This document shows positions 37,949 to 46,872 of a stretch of DNA of 64,000 nt, piece after piece; position 1 is the stretch's first letter; each line of letters begins with the position of its first letter. Position numbers and translations under genes: made by a program. The DNA lies in NCBI RefSeq assembly GCF_016599855.1, contig NZ_CP067041.1, forward strand, positions 1,240,001-1,304,000, in the 5' to 3' direction. This DNA comes from Bradyrhizobium diazoefficiens. GTDB lineage: Bacteria > Pseudomonadota > Alphaproteobacteria > Rhizobiales > Xanthobacteraceae. Below the pieces are notes generated by a model. That model saw nothing but the letters and a program-made list of their open reading frames with translations. It searched no databases and was not told the origin of the DNA.

Positions 37949-39000
37949 TGTCCCGCGACGCTTCCGAACTGGCGCGCCGCCTCGCCCGTGATGCCGAGGC
38001 GGTCTGCCGCCATTACCTCTCCAATGGACGGCGCCAGGGCCGCTATTGGATCGTCGGCGACGTCCGCAATACGCCCGGCCGCTCGATGTTCGTCCGGCTC
38101 AGCGGACCGGACTTCGGTCCCGGTGCCGCCGGGCATTGGACAGATGCTGCCTCCGGCGAACATGGCGATCTCCTCGACGTGATCCGCGAGAGCTGCGGTT
38201 TCGTCGAGTTTCGCGATGTCGCCGGCGAGGCACGACGCTTTCTGAGTCTGCCGCGCGCCGAACCGCGCCGCAGCCTAAAGCCCGTTCGCACACCCGTCCC
38301 CGCCGGATCGGCGGAAGCGGCACGGCGGCTCATCGCCATGTCGCGGCCGATCCGCCGAACGCTGGTCGAGACCTACCTCGGCAATCGCGGCATCAAGTCG
38401 GTCCACGATGCGGGCGCGCTGCGGTTTCATCCGCGCAGCTACTATCGCCCGGACGACGGTTCGCCGACTGAGACCTGGCCCGCGATGATCGCCGCCGTCA
38501 CCGACCTTGCCGGCCGCATCACCGGCGCACATCGCACCTGGCTCGCGCCGGACGGCTCTCGCAAGGCGCCGGTCGACACGCCGCGACGGGCCATGGGCGG
38601 TCTCCTCGGCCATGCCGTGCGCTTTGGCGCGGCCGACGACGTCCTCGCTGCCGGCGAAGGCATCGAGACGATGCTGTCGCTGCGCTGTGCGCTGCCTGCC
38701 ATGCCCATGGCCGCCGCGCTCTCGGCCAACCACCTGGCCGCCCTTCTGCTTCCGCCGACGCTGCGTCGGCTCTACATCGCCCGCGACGCCGATGCCGCGG
38801 GTGACACGGCGGTCGCGGCATTGACGCAACGCGCGGAAGCCGCGGGCATCGAGGCGCTCGTCCTGTCTCCGCGGACGGGCGACTTCAACGAGGACCTGCA
38901 TGCATTCGGCCTCGGCGCCCTGTGGGCGGCACTGCGCATCCAACTCGCGCCGCAGGATATCCTTCGCTTTATGCTGTTCGCTGATGCCGGGGCGGTTTGA
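37948..39000 (+). CDS. Toprim-domain protein (DUF7146-type, primase-like)
   Basis: 350 aa. An N-terminal zinc-free domain (VCRHYLSNGRRQGRYWIVGDVRNTPGRSMFVRLSG...HWTDAASGEHGDLLDVI) is followed by a Toprim fold: AAGEGIETMLSLRCALP carries the catalytic Glu and LYIARDADAAGDTAVAALTQRAE the DxD. TGAHRTWLAPDGSRKAP in between is typical of the family. Such proteins are primase-like factors of mobile elements. It closes the run begun by the methylase/helicase gene. The 260 bases to 39261 show nothing supportable. Confidence 0.85.
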   Translation: MSRDASELARRLARDAEAVCRHYLSNGRRQGRYWIVGDVRNTPGRSMFVRLSGPDFGPGAAGHWTDAASGEHGDLLDVIRESCGFVEFRDVAGEARRFLSLPRAEPRRSLKPVRTPVPAGSAEAARRLIAMSRPIRRTLVETYLGNRGIKSVHDAGALRFHPRSYYRPDDGSPTETWPAMIAAVTDLAGRITGAHRTWLAPDGSRKAPVDTPRRAMGGLLGHAVRFGAADDVLAAGEGIETMLSLRCALPAMPMAAALSANHLAALLLPPTLRRLYIARDADAAGDTAVAALTQRAEAAGIEALVLSPRTGDFNEDLHAFGLGALWAALRIQLAPQDILRFMLFADAGAV

Positions 39001-39261
39001 CCGATCGACCTGCGGCGCCGCCGGCAGATCATGTTGTGTTGTCGATGATGTTGCGGACCGCAGTCGGGTTTGGAAGGGCGCTACTGCCGGCCTTGCCCAC
39101 CTCTGCCGAGATGCGCGGCGCAGTCACTCGGCAGCGATCCGAGCTGCAGCGACCGTGCCACTACCGAATTTGGTAGGTCGCCTTTGACCAAAGCGGATCA
39201 GTTGACGGTCGCGATCGACATGCGGCTTGTGCTACGCGACGCCTGATGAAAGGGATATCTG

Positions 39262-39579
39262 ATGGCGTGGCTATACATACTTCTGGCGGACGTGTTCGAG
39301 ATCGCATGGCCCTTCGTTTTGAAGCGCTCGGTCGGGCTTTCGAAATGGACAACAGTTCTATCGGGGGTCGTCTTCGCTCTTCCTATTTTTCTTCTATTGG
39401 GTGAATCCGTGAAGTGCTTGCCCGCTTCGACGGTTTATGCGGCCTTCGCCGGAATTGCGACCGTGGGGACAGCGATTGTCGGCATTGCGTTTTTCGGTGA
39501 GAGTGCAAATCTTGCTCGCCTCTGTTCTGTCATGCTGGTTGTTGTCGGTCTGCTCGGCGTGAAGCTCTTTTCGGAATAG
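39262..39579 (+). CDS. Small multidrug resistance (SMR) family efflux protein
   Basis: 105 aa with four membrane helices. MAWLYILLADVFEIAW holds the essential glutamate (Glu13) in helix 1; helix 3 carries TVYAAFAGIATVGTAIVGIAFFGE and the C-terminus LARLCSVMLVVVGLLGVKLFSE is typical. The pattern is closer to SugE/Gdx guanidinium exporters than to EmrE by eye, but this is not certain. It interrupts the ICE genes. From 39580 to 40158 there is no gene I can support. Confidence 0.85.
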   Translation: MAWLYILLADVFEIAWPFVLKRSVGLSKWTTVLSGVVFALPIFLLLGESVKCLPASTVYAAFAGIATVGTAIVGIAFFGESANLARLCSVMLVVVGLLGVKLFSE

Positions 39580-40158
39580 TGTGCACTTGCACCGTTCGTG
39601 AACGGATCAAGCCCATGGAGAACCGAATGCGGCTGTCGTGTGCGATCGAAGCGCGCATTTTGCCGCAGTTGGTGCGCTATGGAAAAACGCATTCCTGATG
39701 ACAAGACTCGGAATGTCGCTCCCGCAGACACCCCGCACAAGATCCGCTTCCAGCCGGCTCTCATGTCGCTGGACTCGACGAAACTGGTCGTTGATTCCGT
39801 CAGGGCTGGATACGATGACATCGAGGCGGGATCTTTCGGGTCGCCGCTGAAGTCTCGCCGGAAAAGCGACAGGGTAGGCGCTCATTGCTGCTGCCGAAGA
39901 GCAACTTACGACCCTCGGCTGCGTCAAAGTCATCTCCAGGTGGTCGAATCCAACTCAGCCTTGGGTGCGCAACTCGTGCCCAAGGATATCGCCCGGTTTC
40001 TAGCGCGTCCGAGGGCCGCTACGGGAACGCGCCAGGCAATTTGAACGCGCTATCGTCATGACCGGTCATTGCGTGCGGTGCCTGTGCCAGACAGCGCCGC
40101 GCCCACGGCCTTCTAGAGGGCGATCGGACGGCAAGCGGCCCGGCCCGGCAATGGCTGC

Positions 40159-40378
40159 GGTGCGGCTATTTTCCGCCGGCGCTCACGCGCCTTTGCATCG
40201 CGAAACAAAATAGCCGCACCTCTGCCATCCTCCGCTTCGCTGCGGCCCTGCGCTTCCACCTGCGCCCTTCCGGGCTTCGGCGGATTGATCGCTCCGGGTT
40301 CTGGTCCGTTCCGCCCGCCGTCTGGTGATCGCCACGAAGGCCGCGATGGGCGTGGCCGAACGGCAAAGGACCCAAGCC
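40159..40378 (+). promoter_or_regulatory. Long-stem leader of the DUF2493 gene
   Basis: Arms GGTGCGGCTATTTT (40159-40172) and AAAATAGCCGCACC (40207-40220) are a perfect 14-bp inverted repeat with a 34-base loop. Then follow a conserved TCCTCCGCTTCGCTGCGGCC (40228-40247) and, next to the gene, ATCGCCACGAAGGCCGCGAT and GGCAAAGGA. The same order of blocks, with a different but equally paired stem, precedes both DUF736 genes. Confidence 0.65.
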
Positions 40379-41311
40379 ATGATGACCGAACACGACGACA
40401 AGCAGTTCGAACCGCCGCACGGCTCATCACCGACCGATCATATCCTCAACGAGCTTCAGCTCTATGGCCATCGCCCCTTTCACGACGAGCCTGACCCACG
40501 GCCGCTTCCCGACGCCAAGGCCATCACAGGCGCGATCGCCGACATCTTTGATGCGCTCGTGGCGAGCCTGAGCGACACACGGCTTGAACCCGACCTCGAA
40601 GATCTCCTCTGGTCGACCGTCAATCTGTTCCATCGCGCCACGGGCCGCATCGAGCGCGAACTCGACGACAACGAAAAAGCGCAGCAAAAGAGCCAGCGCG
40701 AACAGAATGGATCGGAGGTGCGATCCGTCGAACTGGAAAGGCTCACCGCCGAAGGCGTCACATTGATCGAACGCCGCAATGCCATGGAGCTGTTCCGCGA
40801 TCTGGCGACTGATCAATTCGAGCTTCATACCGGCTCGCCCTGGCGCCCCCGTTCCGGGTCACTCGTCAATCATCGCACGCTCACCTCTGCGATGATCGAT
40901 AGCCGCGATTTCCTGGCCGCCAAACGTCGCGCGGACACCGAGGCGTTGCTGCCGGCGGGACCCAAGATCGCGCTCACTGGTGGGCTCGATTGTAATGACG
41001 TCTCCCTGATCTGGGGCCGCCTCGACAAGGTCCACGCCAAGCACCCGGACATGGTGCTGCTGCACGGTGGCTCGCCGAAGGGCGCCGAGCTGATCGCCGC
41101 CAAATGGGCGACGAGCCGCAAGGTTCCTCAGATCGCCTTCAAGCCGGACTGGACCAAGCACGGCAAGGCAGCTCCGTTCAAGCGTAACGACGCCATGCTT
41201 GCAGTGCTGCCGATCGGTCTCATGCACTTTCCGGGCACCGGGATACAGGACAACCTTGCCGACAAGGCCAGGAAGCTCGGCATTCCCGTCTGGAAGTTCG
41301 GCGGCGCGTAA
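40379..41311 (+). CDS. DUF2493-domain protein (YAcAr-like nucleotide-binding fold)
   Basis: About 310 aa. AAGGA precedes tandem ATGs at 40379 and 40382. The N-terminal part is helical (NELQLYGHRPFHDEPDPRPLPDAKAITGAIADIFDALVASL), and the C-terminal domain has the Rossmann-like DUF2493 pattern: KIALTGGLDCNDVSLIWGRLDKVHAKHPDMVLLHGGSPKGAELIAAKWA...QIAFKPDWTKHGKAAPFKRND. Such proteins are regular members of rhizobial ICE blocks next to DUF736; the predicted nucleotide-sensing function is unproven. Confidence 0.85.
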   Translation: MMTEHDDKQFEPPHGSSPTDHILNELQLYGHRPFHDEPDPRPLPDAKAITGAIADIFDALVASLSDTRLEPDLEDLLWSTVNLFHRATGRIERELDDNEKAQQKSQREQNGSEVRSVELERLTAEGVTLIERRNAMELFRDLATDQFELHTGSPWRPRSGSLVNHRTLTSAMIDSRDFLAAKRRADTEALLPAGPKIALTGGLDCNDVSLIWGRLDKVHAKHPDMVLLHGGSPKGAELIAAKWATSRKVPQIAFKPDWTKHGKAAPFKRNDAMLAVLPIGLMHFPGTGIQDNLADKARKLGIPVWKFGGA

Positions 41312-41543
41312 GCGCCGTCATCCATCGGCGCTTCTTGATCGAGCACCAAGTTCGCCAGCGCAGATCAGTGCAAATTCTCTGACGCGACCGATATAGCGAT
41401 CGAGCAGAACGCTTCGTTCTTGTCCGATGCGACGAACGAGGCCACGCACTCGCATAGCGGCGCATTCTGCGCTATGATTCTCATCGCGCCGTGGTGGTGG
41501 TGGAAGGCGCGAGCGTCATGTCTTTTGTCGCGGAGCCACCACC

Positions 41544-42041
41544 ATGCTTATCATTGCACTCGTCCTCAATATGCTTGGCATCGGCCTGTTCTGCTGGCTG
41601 GGTCTCACCCTTGCTGTCTACGCGCTGCCCTGTTTCGTTGCGCTTTCCGCAGGTCTGGCGGCTGTTCACGGTGGCGCGGGCATTGCCTCCGCCGCTCTGC
41701 TCGCAATTCTTGCCGGCGCCGTGACCGTTCTCATCGGTCAAACCGCCTTGATCTGGGCTCGATCCACCTTCGTGCGCATAGTGATTGCCGCAGCTTTCAC
41801 CGCCCCGGCGGCTGTCGCGGGCTATCACCTCGCCCATGGCCTGTCGCAAATCGCGATGCCATCCTCATTTTGGCAGGCTATCTTCAGTTGGACCGGCGCC
41901 TTTGCCATCGCTGGCATGGCTTGGAGACGGATCACCAGCTTTGCCGGGCCTCCGGCATCAGGTGAGGCTTCGTTGGAGGAACATCAAAAGCCCCTCTCGG
42001 CCACGACGCGACAAGGACGAGCCTTTGGTCTCGACGGCTGA
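41544..42041 (+). CDS. ICE-associated membrane protein (165 aa)
   Basis: The first 125 residues contain four hydrophobic helices (MLIIALVLNMLGIGLFCWLG, YALPCFVALSAGLAAVHGG, ALLAILAGAVTVLIGQ, IVIAAAFTAPAAVAGYHLAHGL) and the tail is polar. Proteins with this pattern are frequently seen near DUF736/DUF2493 genes in rhizobial elements. Function unknown. Confidence 0.7.
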   Translation: MLIIALVLNMLGIGLFCWLGLTLAVYALPCFVALSAGLAAVHGGAGIASAALLAILAGAVTVLIGQTALIWARSTFVRIVIAAAFTAPAAVAGYHLAHGLSQIAMPSSFWQAIFSWTGAFAIAGMAWRRITSFAGPPASGEASLEEHQKPLSATTRQGRAFGLDG

Positions 42042-42380
42042 GGCACCTCGGGTCCAAGCGTTGGCTGGGTCGACGAGCTTGAGCGAGCGATCCTCGCGGC
42101 GTTCTCGGGGCGCTTGGCACCTGGCACTTGGCAGCTGACCCTCCCGGCGGAAGGCAGCCCAGCCAGGGGCATCTCATCGCGCTTGGTCCACGGCAAACGC
42201 GATCGCCCTTTCTTCGCTTTTGTTTCCATCTCTACGCCGAGCGCAGCCACCGCTTGTGCAGCTCAACCGAGAGGCGCCACAACTTCTTCCGGAGATGCTG
42301 TTCAGCGCACGGACCACCTGGCCTCTTGATGGCTCGATCTGGCCGAAGATCGGCTGCGCCTCGATCGCCTGAACGCAACG

Positions 42381-42561
42381 CCAGCAGCGCGACTTTCTTC
42401 CCCTGGGCTACGCCCATTCCTCGCGAGGCAAGAAAGTCGCGCCGCTGGCGTCCTCCGCTGCGCTGCGGCCCGCGGGCGGGTGCGTCGTCGATCGTCTTCG
42501 GCCTGTAGATCGCCATCGAGGCCGCGGTGGTCGCGGCTCGAAACAGCAAAGGAGAAGTAAC
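42381..42561 (+). promoter_or_regulatory. Long-stem leader of DUF736 gene, copy A
   Basis: CCAGCAGCGCGACTTTCTT (42381-42399) pairs with AAGAAAGTCGCGCCGCTGG (42430-42448): 19 bp with one mismatch. Then TCCTCCGCTGCGCTGCGGCC, ATCGCCATCGAGGCCGCGGT and GCAAAGGAG follow in the order seen before the DUF2493 gene. Copy B of the leader lies 4598 bases downstream. Confidence 0.65.
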
Positions 42562-42882
42562 ATGGCTACCATCGGTTCTTTCAAGAAGGTCGGCAGCGAC
42601 TTCCAGGGCGAGATCGTCACCCTCAGCCTCCAGACCAAGGGCGTCCGCATCGTGCCCGAGGCCAACCGCACCAACGAAAACGCCCCGAGCCACCGCGTCT
42701 TCGTCGGCCGGGCCGAGATCGGGGCCGCCTGGTCGAAGCGCTCCGAAGAGGGCCGCGACTATCTCTCGCTCAAGCTCGACGACCCCTCGTTCAACGCACC
42801 GATCTACGCGAACCTGTTCAGCGACGAGGACGGCGACGGCTTCAGCCTGATCTGGTCCCGGCCCCGCAAGAACGGCGACTGA
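42562..42882 (+). CDS. DUF736 family protein, copy A
   Basis: 106 aa, AAAGGAG before the ATG. MATIGSFKKVGSDFQGEIVTL, RIVPEANRTNENAPSHRVFVGRAEIGAAW and YLSLKLDDPSFNAPIYANLF are the family hallmarks; the small beta-rich protein is a near-universal marker of alphaproteobacterial ICEs and plasmids. The product is identical to that of 47160. Confidence 0.92.
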   Translation: MATIGSFKKVGSDFQGEIVTLSLQTKGVRIVPEANRTNENAPSHRVFVGRAEIGAAWSKRSEEGRDYLSLKLDDPSFNAPIYANLFSDEDGDGFSLIWSRPRKNGD

Positions 42883-42894
42883 GGTCGCCAAGAA

Positions 42895-42928
42895 GCCCCG
42901 TCCGGTCCGCCGGGCGGGGCGTTTCTCT
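42895..42928 (+). terminator. Rho-independent-like terminator after DUF736 copy A
   Basis: GCCCCGTCCGG and CCGGGCGGGGC form an 11-bp stem with one G-T pair, followed by GTTTCTCT. In copy B the corresponding stem has one mismatch. The stretch 42929-43345 contains no gene I can support. Confidence 0.6.
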
Positions 42929-43345
42929 CAGGTGCGCATCAAAGCATTGTTGAGGGCGCAATTCGACTGGATCGAAGCACCCGGAGAAACGACCATAGCT
43001 GGACGCGAACGCATCATGCCTTCCTGCCAGTTTTTGATCCAGACCTCCCCCTACGTCCTGTTACGGTCGATCTTGAAGGACCCCGCATGAACGCGCGCCC
43101 ACGTTGCGATGGACAAGACCCTGCGATCCGCGCACTCGTTGTCTGCCGATTTGAGGTGCATGACGAAAATTGGACGTTTCCGATTTTCGTTCTGGCTTAG
43201 CGTCAAGGCCGGCTGTCGATACAGCGTCCATCCGGGGTCCCCGCGAGTCCAATCCGCACGGGATCGAAATTTGATTCCGAAATTCTCATGCAGTCGGTTG
43301 TCGACGTGAGCAGAAACCCACGCAGTACAGCTCGGTCAGAATCAT

Positions 43346-44422
43346 TCAAGCCTGAACCGCTTGCCGCACTCTCGTTGGGTTCGACATTGCTGCATCGAAC
43401 TGCGATTTCGAATCATTTGGTAGCTGGAAGGTGCTTGTCCCAGCAATGGACTTATTCGCCGAGTCCAGATTATCGATGCCAGTCGCCACTACCGAGACAC
43501 GGACGAGACCCTCCAGGCGTTCATCGAAAGTCGCGCCGACGATGACGTTGGCGTCCGGGTCGGCCCCTTCGCGAATGCGGCTAGCAGCTTCGTCGACCTC
43601 GAATAACGTCAGGTCCTTGCCGCCGGTGATCGAGATTATGAGGCCACTGGCGCGCTTGATCGAGGGGGCCTCGATCAATGGATTGGAGATCGCGGCCATA
43701 GCGGCGGTGAGCACGCGCTTCTCGCCAGAAGCCTCACCCCCGCCCATCATGGCTTTGCCCTTCTCGCGCATGACGGAGAGAACGTCGGCAAAATCGAGAT
43801 TGATCAGACCTTCTTTGACTATAAGGTCGCTGATGCAGGCCACCCCCGAATAGAGCACTTGATCGGCGATGGCGAAGGCATTGTTGAATGTGGTCTTCTC
43901 GTTGGCCACTCGGAGCAGATTCTGGTTTGGGATGATCAGCAGGGTGTCAACCGCGTTCAGCAGTTCCGCAATGCCCGCTTCAGCAACGCGCATACGGCGC
44001 TGGCCCTCGAAGTGGAAGGGCTTGCTGACGACGCCGACGGTGAGAATGCCAAGTTCACGCGCGATCCTCGCTATAACAGGAGCCGCCCCAGTTCCCGTAC
44101 CGCCGCCCATGCCAGCGGTAACGAACACCATGTTTGCGCCGGCTAAATGATCCCGGATCGCATGAATTGCCTCTTCGGCCGCGGCGCATCCTACTTTGGA
44201 GTTCGAGCCGGCGCCAAGCCCTTCGGTCACCTTTGTGCCCAACTGGATGAGGCGCTTGGCCTTGGACATGGTGAGCGCTTGTGCGTCGGTATTGGCGACG
44301 ACGAAGTCGACGCCTTCCAGCCCGGCCGCGATCATGTTGTTGACGGCATTGCCTCCGGCGCCACCGACTCCAAACACAATAATGCGCGCTTTCATCTCGC
44401 GAATGTCGCTGATGTCGGTCAC
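43346..44422 (-). CDS. Short accessory FtsZ (FtsZ2)
   Basis: 358 aa tubulin-like GTPase. [33 protein letters not shown] and the signature [13 protein letters not shown] are complete, as is [11 protein letters not shown] with the catalytic aspartates. The product stops soon after the core (…[16 protein letters not shown]) and lacks the long linker and the C-terminal peptide by which the division FtsZ of Alphaproteobacteria binds FtsA and ZipA-like partners. It therefore matches the short ftsZ2 type described in Sinorhizobium. It lies inside the segment bounded by the 654-bp repeats. Confidence 0.88.
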   Translation of the reverse strand: MTDISDIREMKARIIVFGVGGAGGNAVNNMIAAGLEGVDFVVANTDAQALTMSKAKRLIQLGTKVTEGLGAGSNSKVGCAAAEEAIHAIRDHLAGANMVFVTAGMGGGTGTGAAPVIARIARELGILTVGVVSKPFHFEGQRRMRVAEAGIAELLNAVDTLLIIPNQNLLRVANEKTTFNNAFAIADQVLYSGVACISDLIVKEGLINLDFADVLSVMREKGKAMMGGGEASGEKRVLTAAMAAISNPLIEAPSIKRASGLIISITGGKDLTLFEVDEAASRIREGADPDANVIVGATFDERLEGLVRVSVVATGIDNLDSANKSIAGTSTFQLPNDSKSQFDAAMSNPTRVRQAVQA

Positions 44423-44520
44423 TTTTACCTCACGATTTCTTCGGCACGTTGGAATAGCGGACCCGGATTGCTACCGACGGTTCTTGCGGTCTGTCTCTAC
44501 CAGGATCGCAGCTAGATATC

Positions 44521-44964
44521 CTAGTCGACGTGCGGCCTGTCCGTGGCTGTCGATCGAGGCGCCAACTCGGTCACCGGTCCGTAGAGCCGCCACCTCGTTC
44601 TCAGGCCGCGCCGTCGCCTCTCTAGCGGCATGGTCTCTGCGGTCGCCTGCGCCACTTCAACCATCAGGCGCTCGGCGCGCTCGCGTTCGCGCTCGAAATC
44701 CACGCCATAACCGGCCGCCCTTGCTTCGAACTGCACAATTTCCGTCTGCAACGCCTCAACCTTTCGGACGATGTCGCCGACGCGAGGACCATGTTGTGGG
44801 CAGGGAGTATGCCTTACTTCGGCGAGATCAACGCTCACTAGTGCTTTGCCATTTTCCCAAAGTGAGCGCGGCAACCTGAGCCGCTTGGCAACCGATCGGG
44901 CGGCCTCGGGTGAGATTTTCGGCCGGCCACCAAGTGCGACAAATGTCAGCCCCTCAATGGGCAT
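44521..44964 (-). CDS. Hypothetical HTH plus coiled-coil protein (147 aa)
   Basis: The N-terminus (MPIEGLTFVALGGRPKISPEAARSVAKRLRLPRSLWENGKALVSVDL) looks like a small helix-turn-helix with a wing, and the middle (DIVRKVEALQTEIVQFEARAAGYGVDFERERERAERLMVEVAQATAETM) is a coiled coil. Similar proteins occur near recombinase and transposon genes of rhizobia as I remember. The last 35 residues look out of character, so the 3' end may be frameshifted. Confidence 0.5.
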   Translation of the reverse strand: MPIEGLTFVALGGRPKISPEAARSVAKRLRLPRSLWENGKALVSVDLAEVRHTPCPQHGPRVGDIVRKVEALQTEIVQFEARAAGYGVDFERERERAERLMVEVAQATAETMPLERRRRGLRTRWRLYGPVTELAPRSTATDRPHVD

Positions 44965-45061
44965 CGACTGTTCTCCTAGAACGAACCGGGAGGCAATCGG
45001 CTGTTAACCGAAAAGTAACCGCAAGGTAGGCTGGGTTGGTTAACAAGTCGTTAACGGCTCA

Positions 45062-45208
45062 GTGCCGATTGCCACTTGAGTACTCGAGCAGCCGTGGCGT
45101 GCGCTCGGAGCGCTGCCCGTACAGTGCGCGATTGAGCTTCTCAATCCGCAGCTCGAGATGCGCACACCTGAACGGAACGACCTCGTGTGCAGCCAGGGCG
45201 AGACGTCG
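45062..45208 (-). pseudogene. Fragment resembling an IS66-type TnpC N-terminus
   Basis: RRLALAAHEVVPFRCAHLELRIEKLNRALYGQRSERTPRLLE resembles the stretch before the zinc region of IS66 TnpC transposases (ELRIEKLxxxxYGxxSERxxRLL). The remainder is missing. I see no inverted-repeat ends. Weak call. Confidence 0.4.
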
Positions 45209-45354
45209 AACCGGGTGGGGCGGTAGGTGGGCGCTTGCAGCAGGCGCGGAAGATCGAAAGCTCCTGCGGCTTCTCCAGACGATTATCGCCGGCACAGAGC
45301 ATGCAACCAGTGGTTCGAGCACCGGATTCTGGCCGCTTCGGCATCGTTTTTGGC

Positions 45355-45816
45355 TCACAACAGACGTGGGTCAAGAACGAATGGCTCTACAGAGATCACG
45401 GATATCCGCGCCGCGTCCTTGTGAGTGTGATTGATCAGGATGTTGACGTCGGGGGACTGATCTACAGGGAGGATGGCAGAGGGAACCCGGAGGAGGGGTG
45501 TCGCGAGCGAGGCGTGCCATTGATCACCTCGTTGCTGAGTCCAAACTTCCTGCCGCCGCCAATCGGCGGGCAGATCGCTTAAGCCCAGGGTCTCGACGCC
45601 AAGATCATCTGGCCCATCGTAGCGCACCATCATAAGCGCGGGCATGAGCGCTGGGTCCTCGATATGGACCAGTTTTTCCAATACGCACAGCGCAGGCGAC
45701 GTGCTGCAGTAGGTGACAGGCCGTCCGACCGTATTCCAGCGTCCGTCAAAAAGCAGGCCATAGCCACCATCGAACATCTTGGCATGCTGTATGCCCGACA
45801 AACGCCAAAGCAGCAT
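45355..45816 (-). CDS. RES-domain toxin
   Basis: 153 aa from MLLWRLSGIQHAKMFDGGYG, whose ATG overlaps the stop of the antitoxin gene (TGATG). The RES pattern is visible: LFDGRWNTVGRPVTYCSTSPALCVLEKLVH, with the conserved Arg, Tyr, Ser and Glu. RES toxins attack NAD+ or ADP-ribosylate a metabolic enzyme in the systems studied. It forms a bicistronic toxin-antitoxin module with the gene upstream; upstream residues in the long frame are shadows. Confidence 0.85.
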   Translation of the reverse strand: MLLWRLSGIQHAKMFDGGYGLLFDGRWNTVGRPVTYCSTSPALCVLEKLVHIEDPALMPALMMVRYDGPDDLGVETLGLSDLPADWRRQEVWTQQRGDQWHASLATPLLRVPSAILPVDQSPDVNILINHTHKDAARISVISVEPFVLDPRLL

Positions 45817-46247
45817 CAGGCGGCGGCGCCCCATGCGATCTTGCCGAGTATGGTTTCGACCACGCGGGCGCCAGTTTCGGTTTGTGCCACCGCCAACGGC
45901 GTCTCGCCATGAAGTTCTGCTAACGAACGCCGGAGCCATATATTGGCCTTGTTGGCGTTGCCGAAGGTCTCCTCGGCAAGTGTCTGCACCCGCAGCAATC
46001 GCACGGCCCGGTCGGATTCTTCTACGGTGAGCGGTTGCTTTTTCTCCGCGCGATGCCGGCGCGTTCGTTGCGGAATGACGAACAATTCGATTTCCTGATC
46101 GCTAAGTCCCGCCTTCGCCAGCCCATGCAGCGCGGTCAGGGGAAGCCGCTTTCGTACCGCCAGGGCGAGGTCCGCCTGCGAGCGTATGACCCCTCCGAGG
46201 ACCGAGCGTCCACCCAGCTTCCTTGCTACGATTTCGACAATGGACAC
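45816..46247 (-). CDS. Xre/MbcA/ParS-type antitoxin of the RES module
   Basis: GTG start at 46247 with GGGAGG six bases upstream (plus-strand CCTCCC at 46253-46258); the frame from 46295 or 46445 would start inside or beyond the operator. The C-terminal ParS/MbcA (DUF2384) domain reads AEETFGNANKANIWLRRSLAELHGETPLAVAQTETGARVVETILGKIAWG, the toxin-binding part. The N-terminal half is helical (VRKRLPLTALHGLAKAGLSDQEIELFVIP) as in the Xre-like DNA-binding part. About 143 aa. Confidence 0.85.
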   Translation of the reverse strand: MSIVEIVARKLGGRSVLGGVIRSQADLALAVRKRLPLTALHGLAKAGLSDQEIELFVIPQRTRRHRAEKKQPLTVEESDRAVRLLRVQTLAEETFGNANKANIWLRRSLAELHGETPLAVAQTETGARVVETILGKIAWGAAA

Positions 46248-46267
46248 AGGAGCCTCCCTGAACGTGG

Positions 46268-46302
46268 CGGCAATATGCCGTATAGATAGCGGCATATTGC
46301 CG
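46268..46302 (-). promoter_or_regulatory. Operator of the RES/Xre module
   Basis: Perfect 13-bp inverted repeat: CGGCAATATGCCG (46268-46280) and CGGCATATTGCCG (46290-46302) with a 9-base TATAGATAG spacer. It lies 21 bases before the antitoxin start and probably covers the promoter, as expected for autoregulation. The stretch 46303-46872 shows no gene. Confidence 0.75.
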
Positions 46303-46872
46303 AATTTGCAAGAGCTCCACACGGACCCGCCGGTGAGGAGCCGGAGTGGCGACGGGGTCGTCGGGGCAGGGACGTTCGATGCAGGGGCATGTTGGCACCG
46401 CTGGCAACCGCATATCCACGCACCAGTAACCGTCCTGAACGACAAGCTCAGGAGCGCAGACCCTGGAGCGACTATCTTGCCGCGCTTGAGAGCCGAACTC
46501 CGGTCATTCGAGCGCGCGAGATCATCGAACTACGGCCTTTCGACCTTTCGACGCGTTATCGAAGAGAAAGGAAAAGGCCGTCTTCCGCAATGCGATCTGA
46601 TTTCTCCATCAGGATCTCCCTATCGGATTCGCTCCTCTCGAGCTCCTCAAACAGCTTGTCCACCCACGCAATCTCGTCAGAAAGCTGGTGGCCGTCGGCT
46701 CATCTGAACTCAAGCTCCTGTCTATGCTTTCAGGGCCCTTGTATTGGACCAACACGAAGGCAAGCAGGGCATTGCAGAGGCGGATTATTCCAGGCAATCG
46801 AGTCCATCTCTTCCTTCGCTAGTGTTGTTTTCTCCACGCCTGACCGCTGCGACATCTAGCTCAGGCGATATT

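Larger units (their letters stand above)
42275..42928 (+). repeat. 654-bp direct repeat, copy A (leader, DUF736, terminator)
   Basis: Matches 46873-47526 base for base apart from a handful of substitutions (for example CTTCTTCCGGA against CTTTTTCCGGG, and AAGATCGG against AAGAGCGG), at a constant offset of 4598. It begins at CGCCACAACTT and ends after GCGTTTCTCT. Confidence 0.95.

Noticed and set aside
39598..40044. 148-codon ORF behind the SMR gene
   Set aside because: No ribosome site, irregular composition, no recognisable motif.
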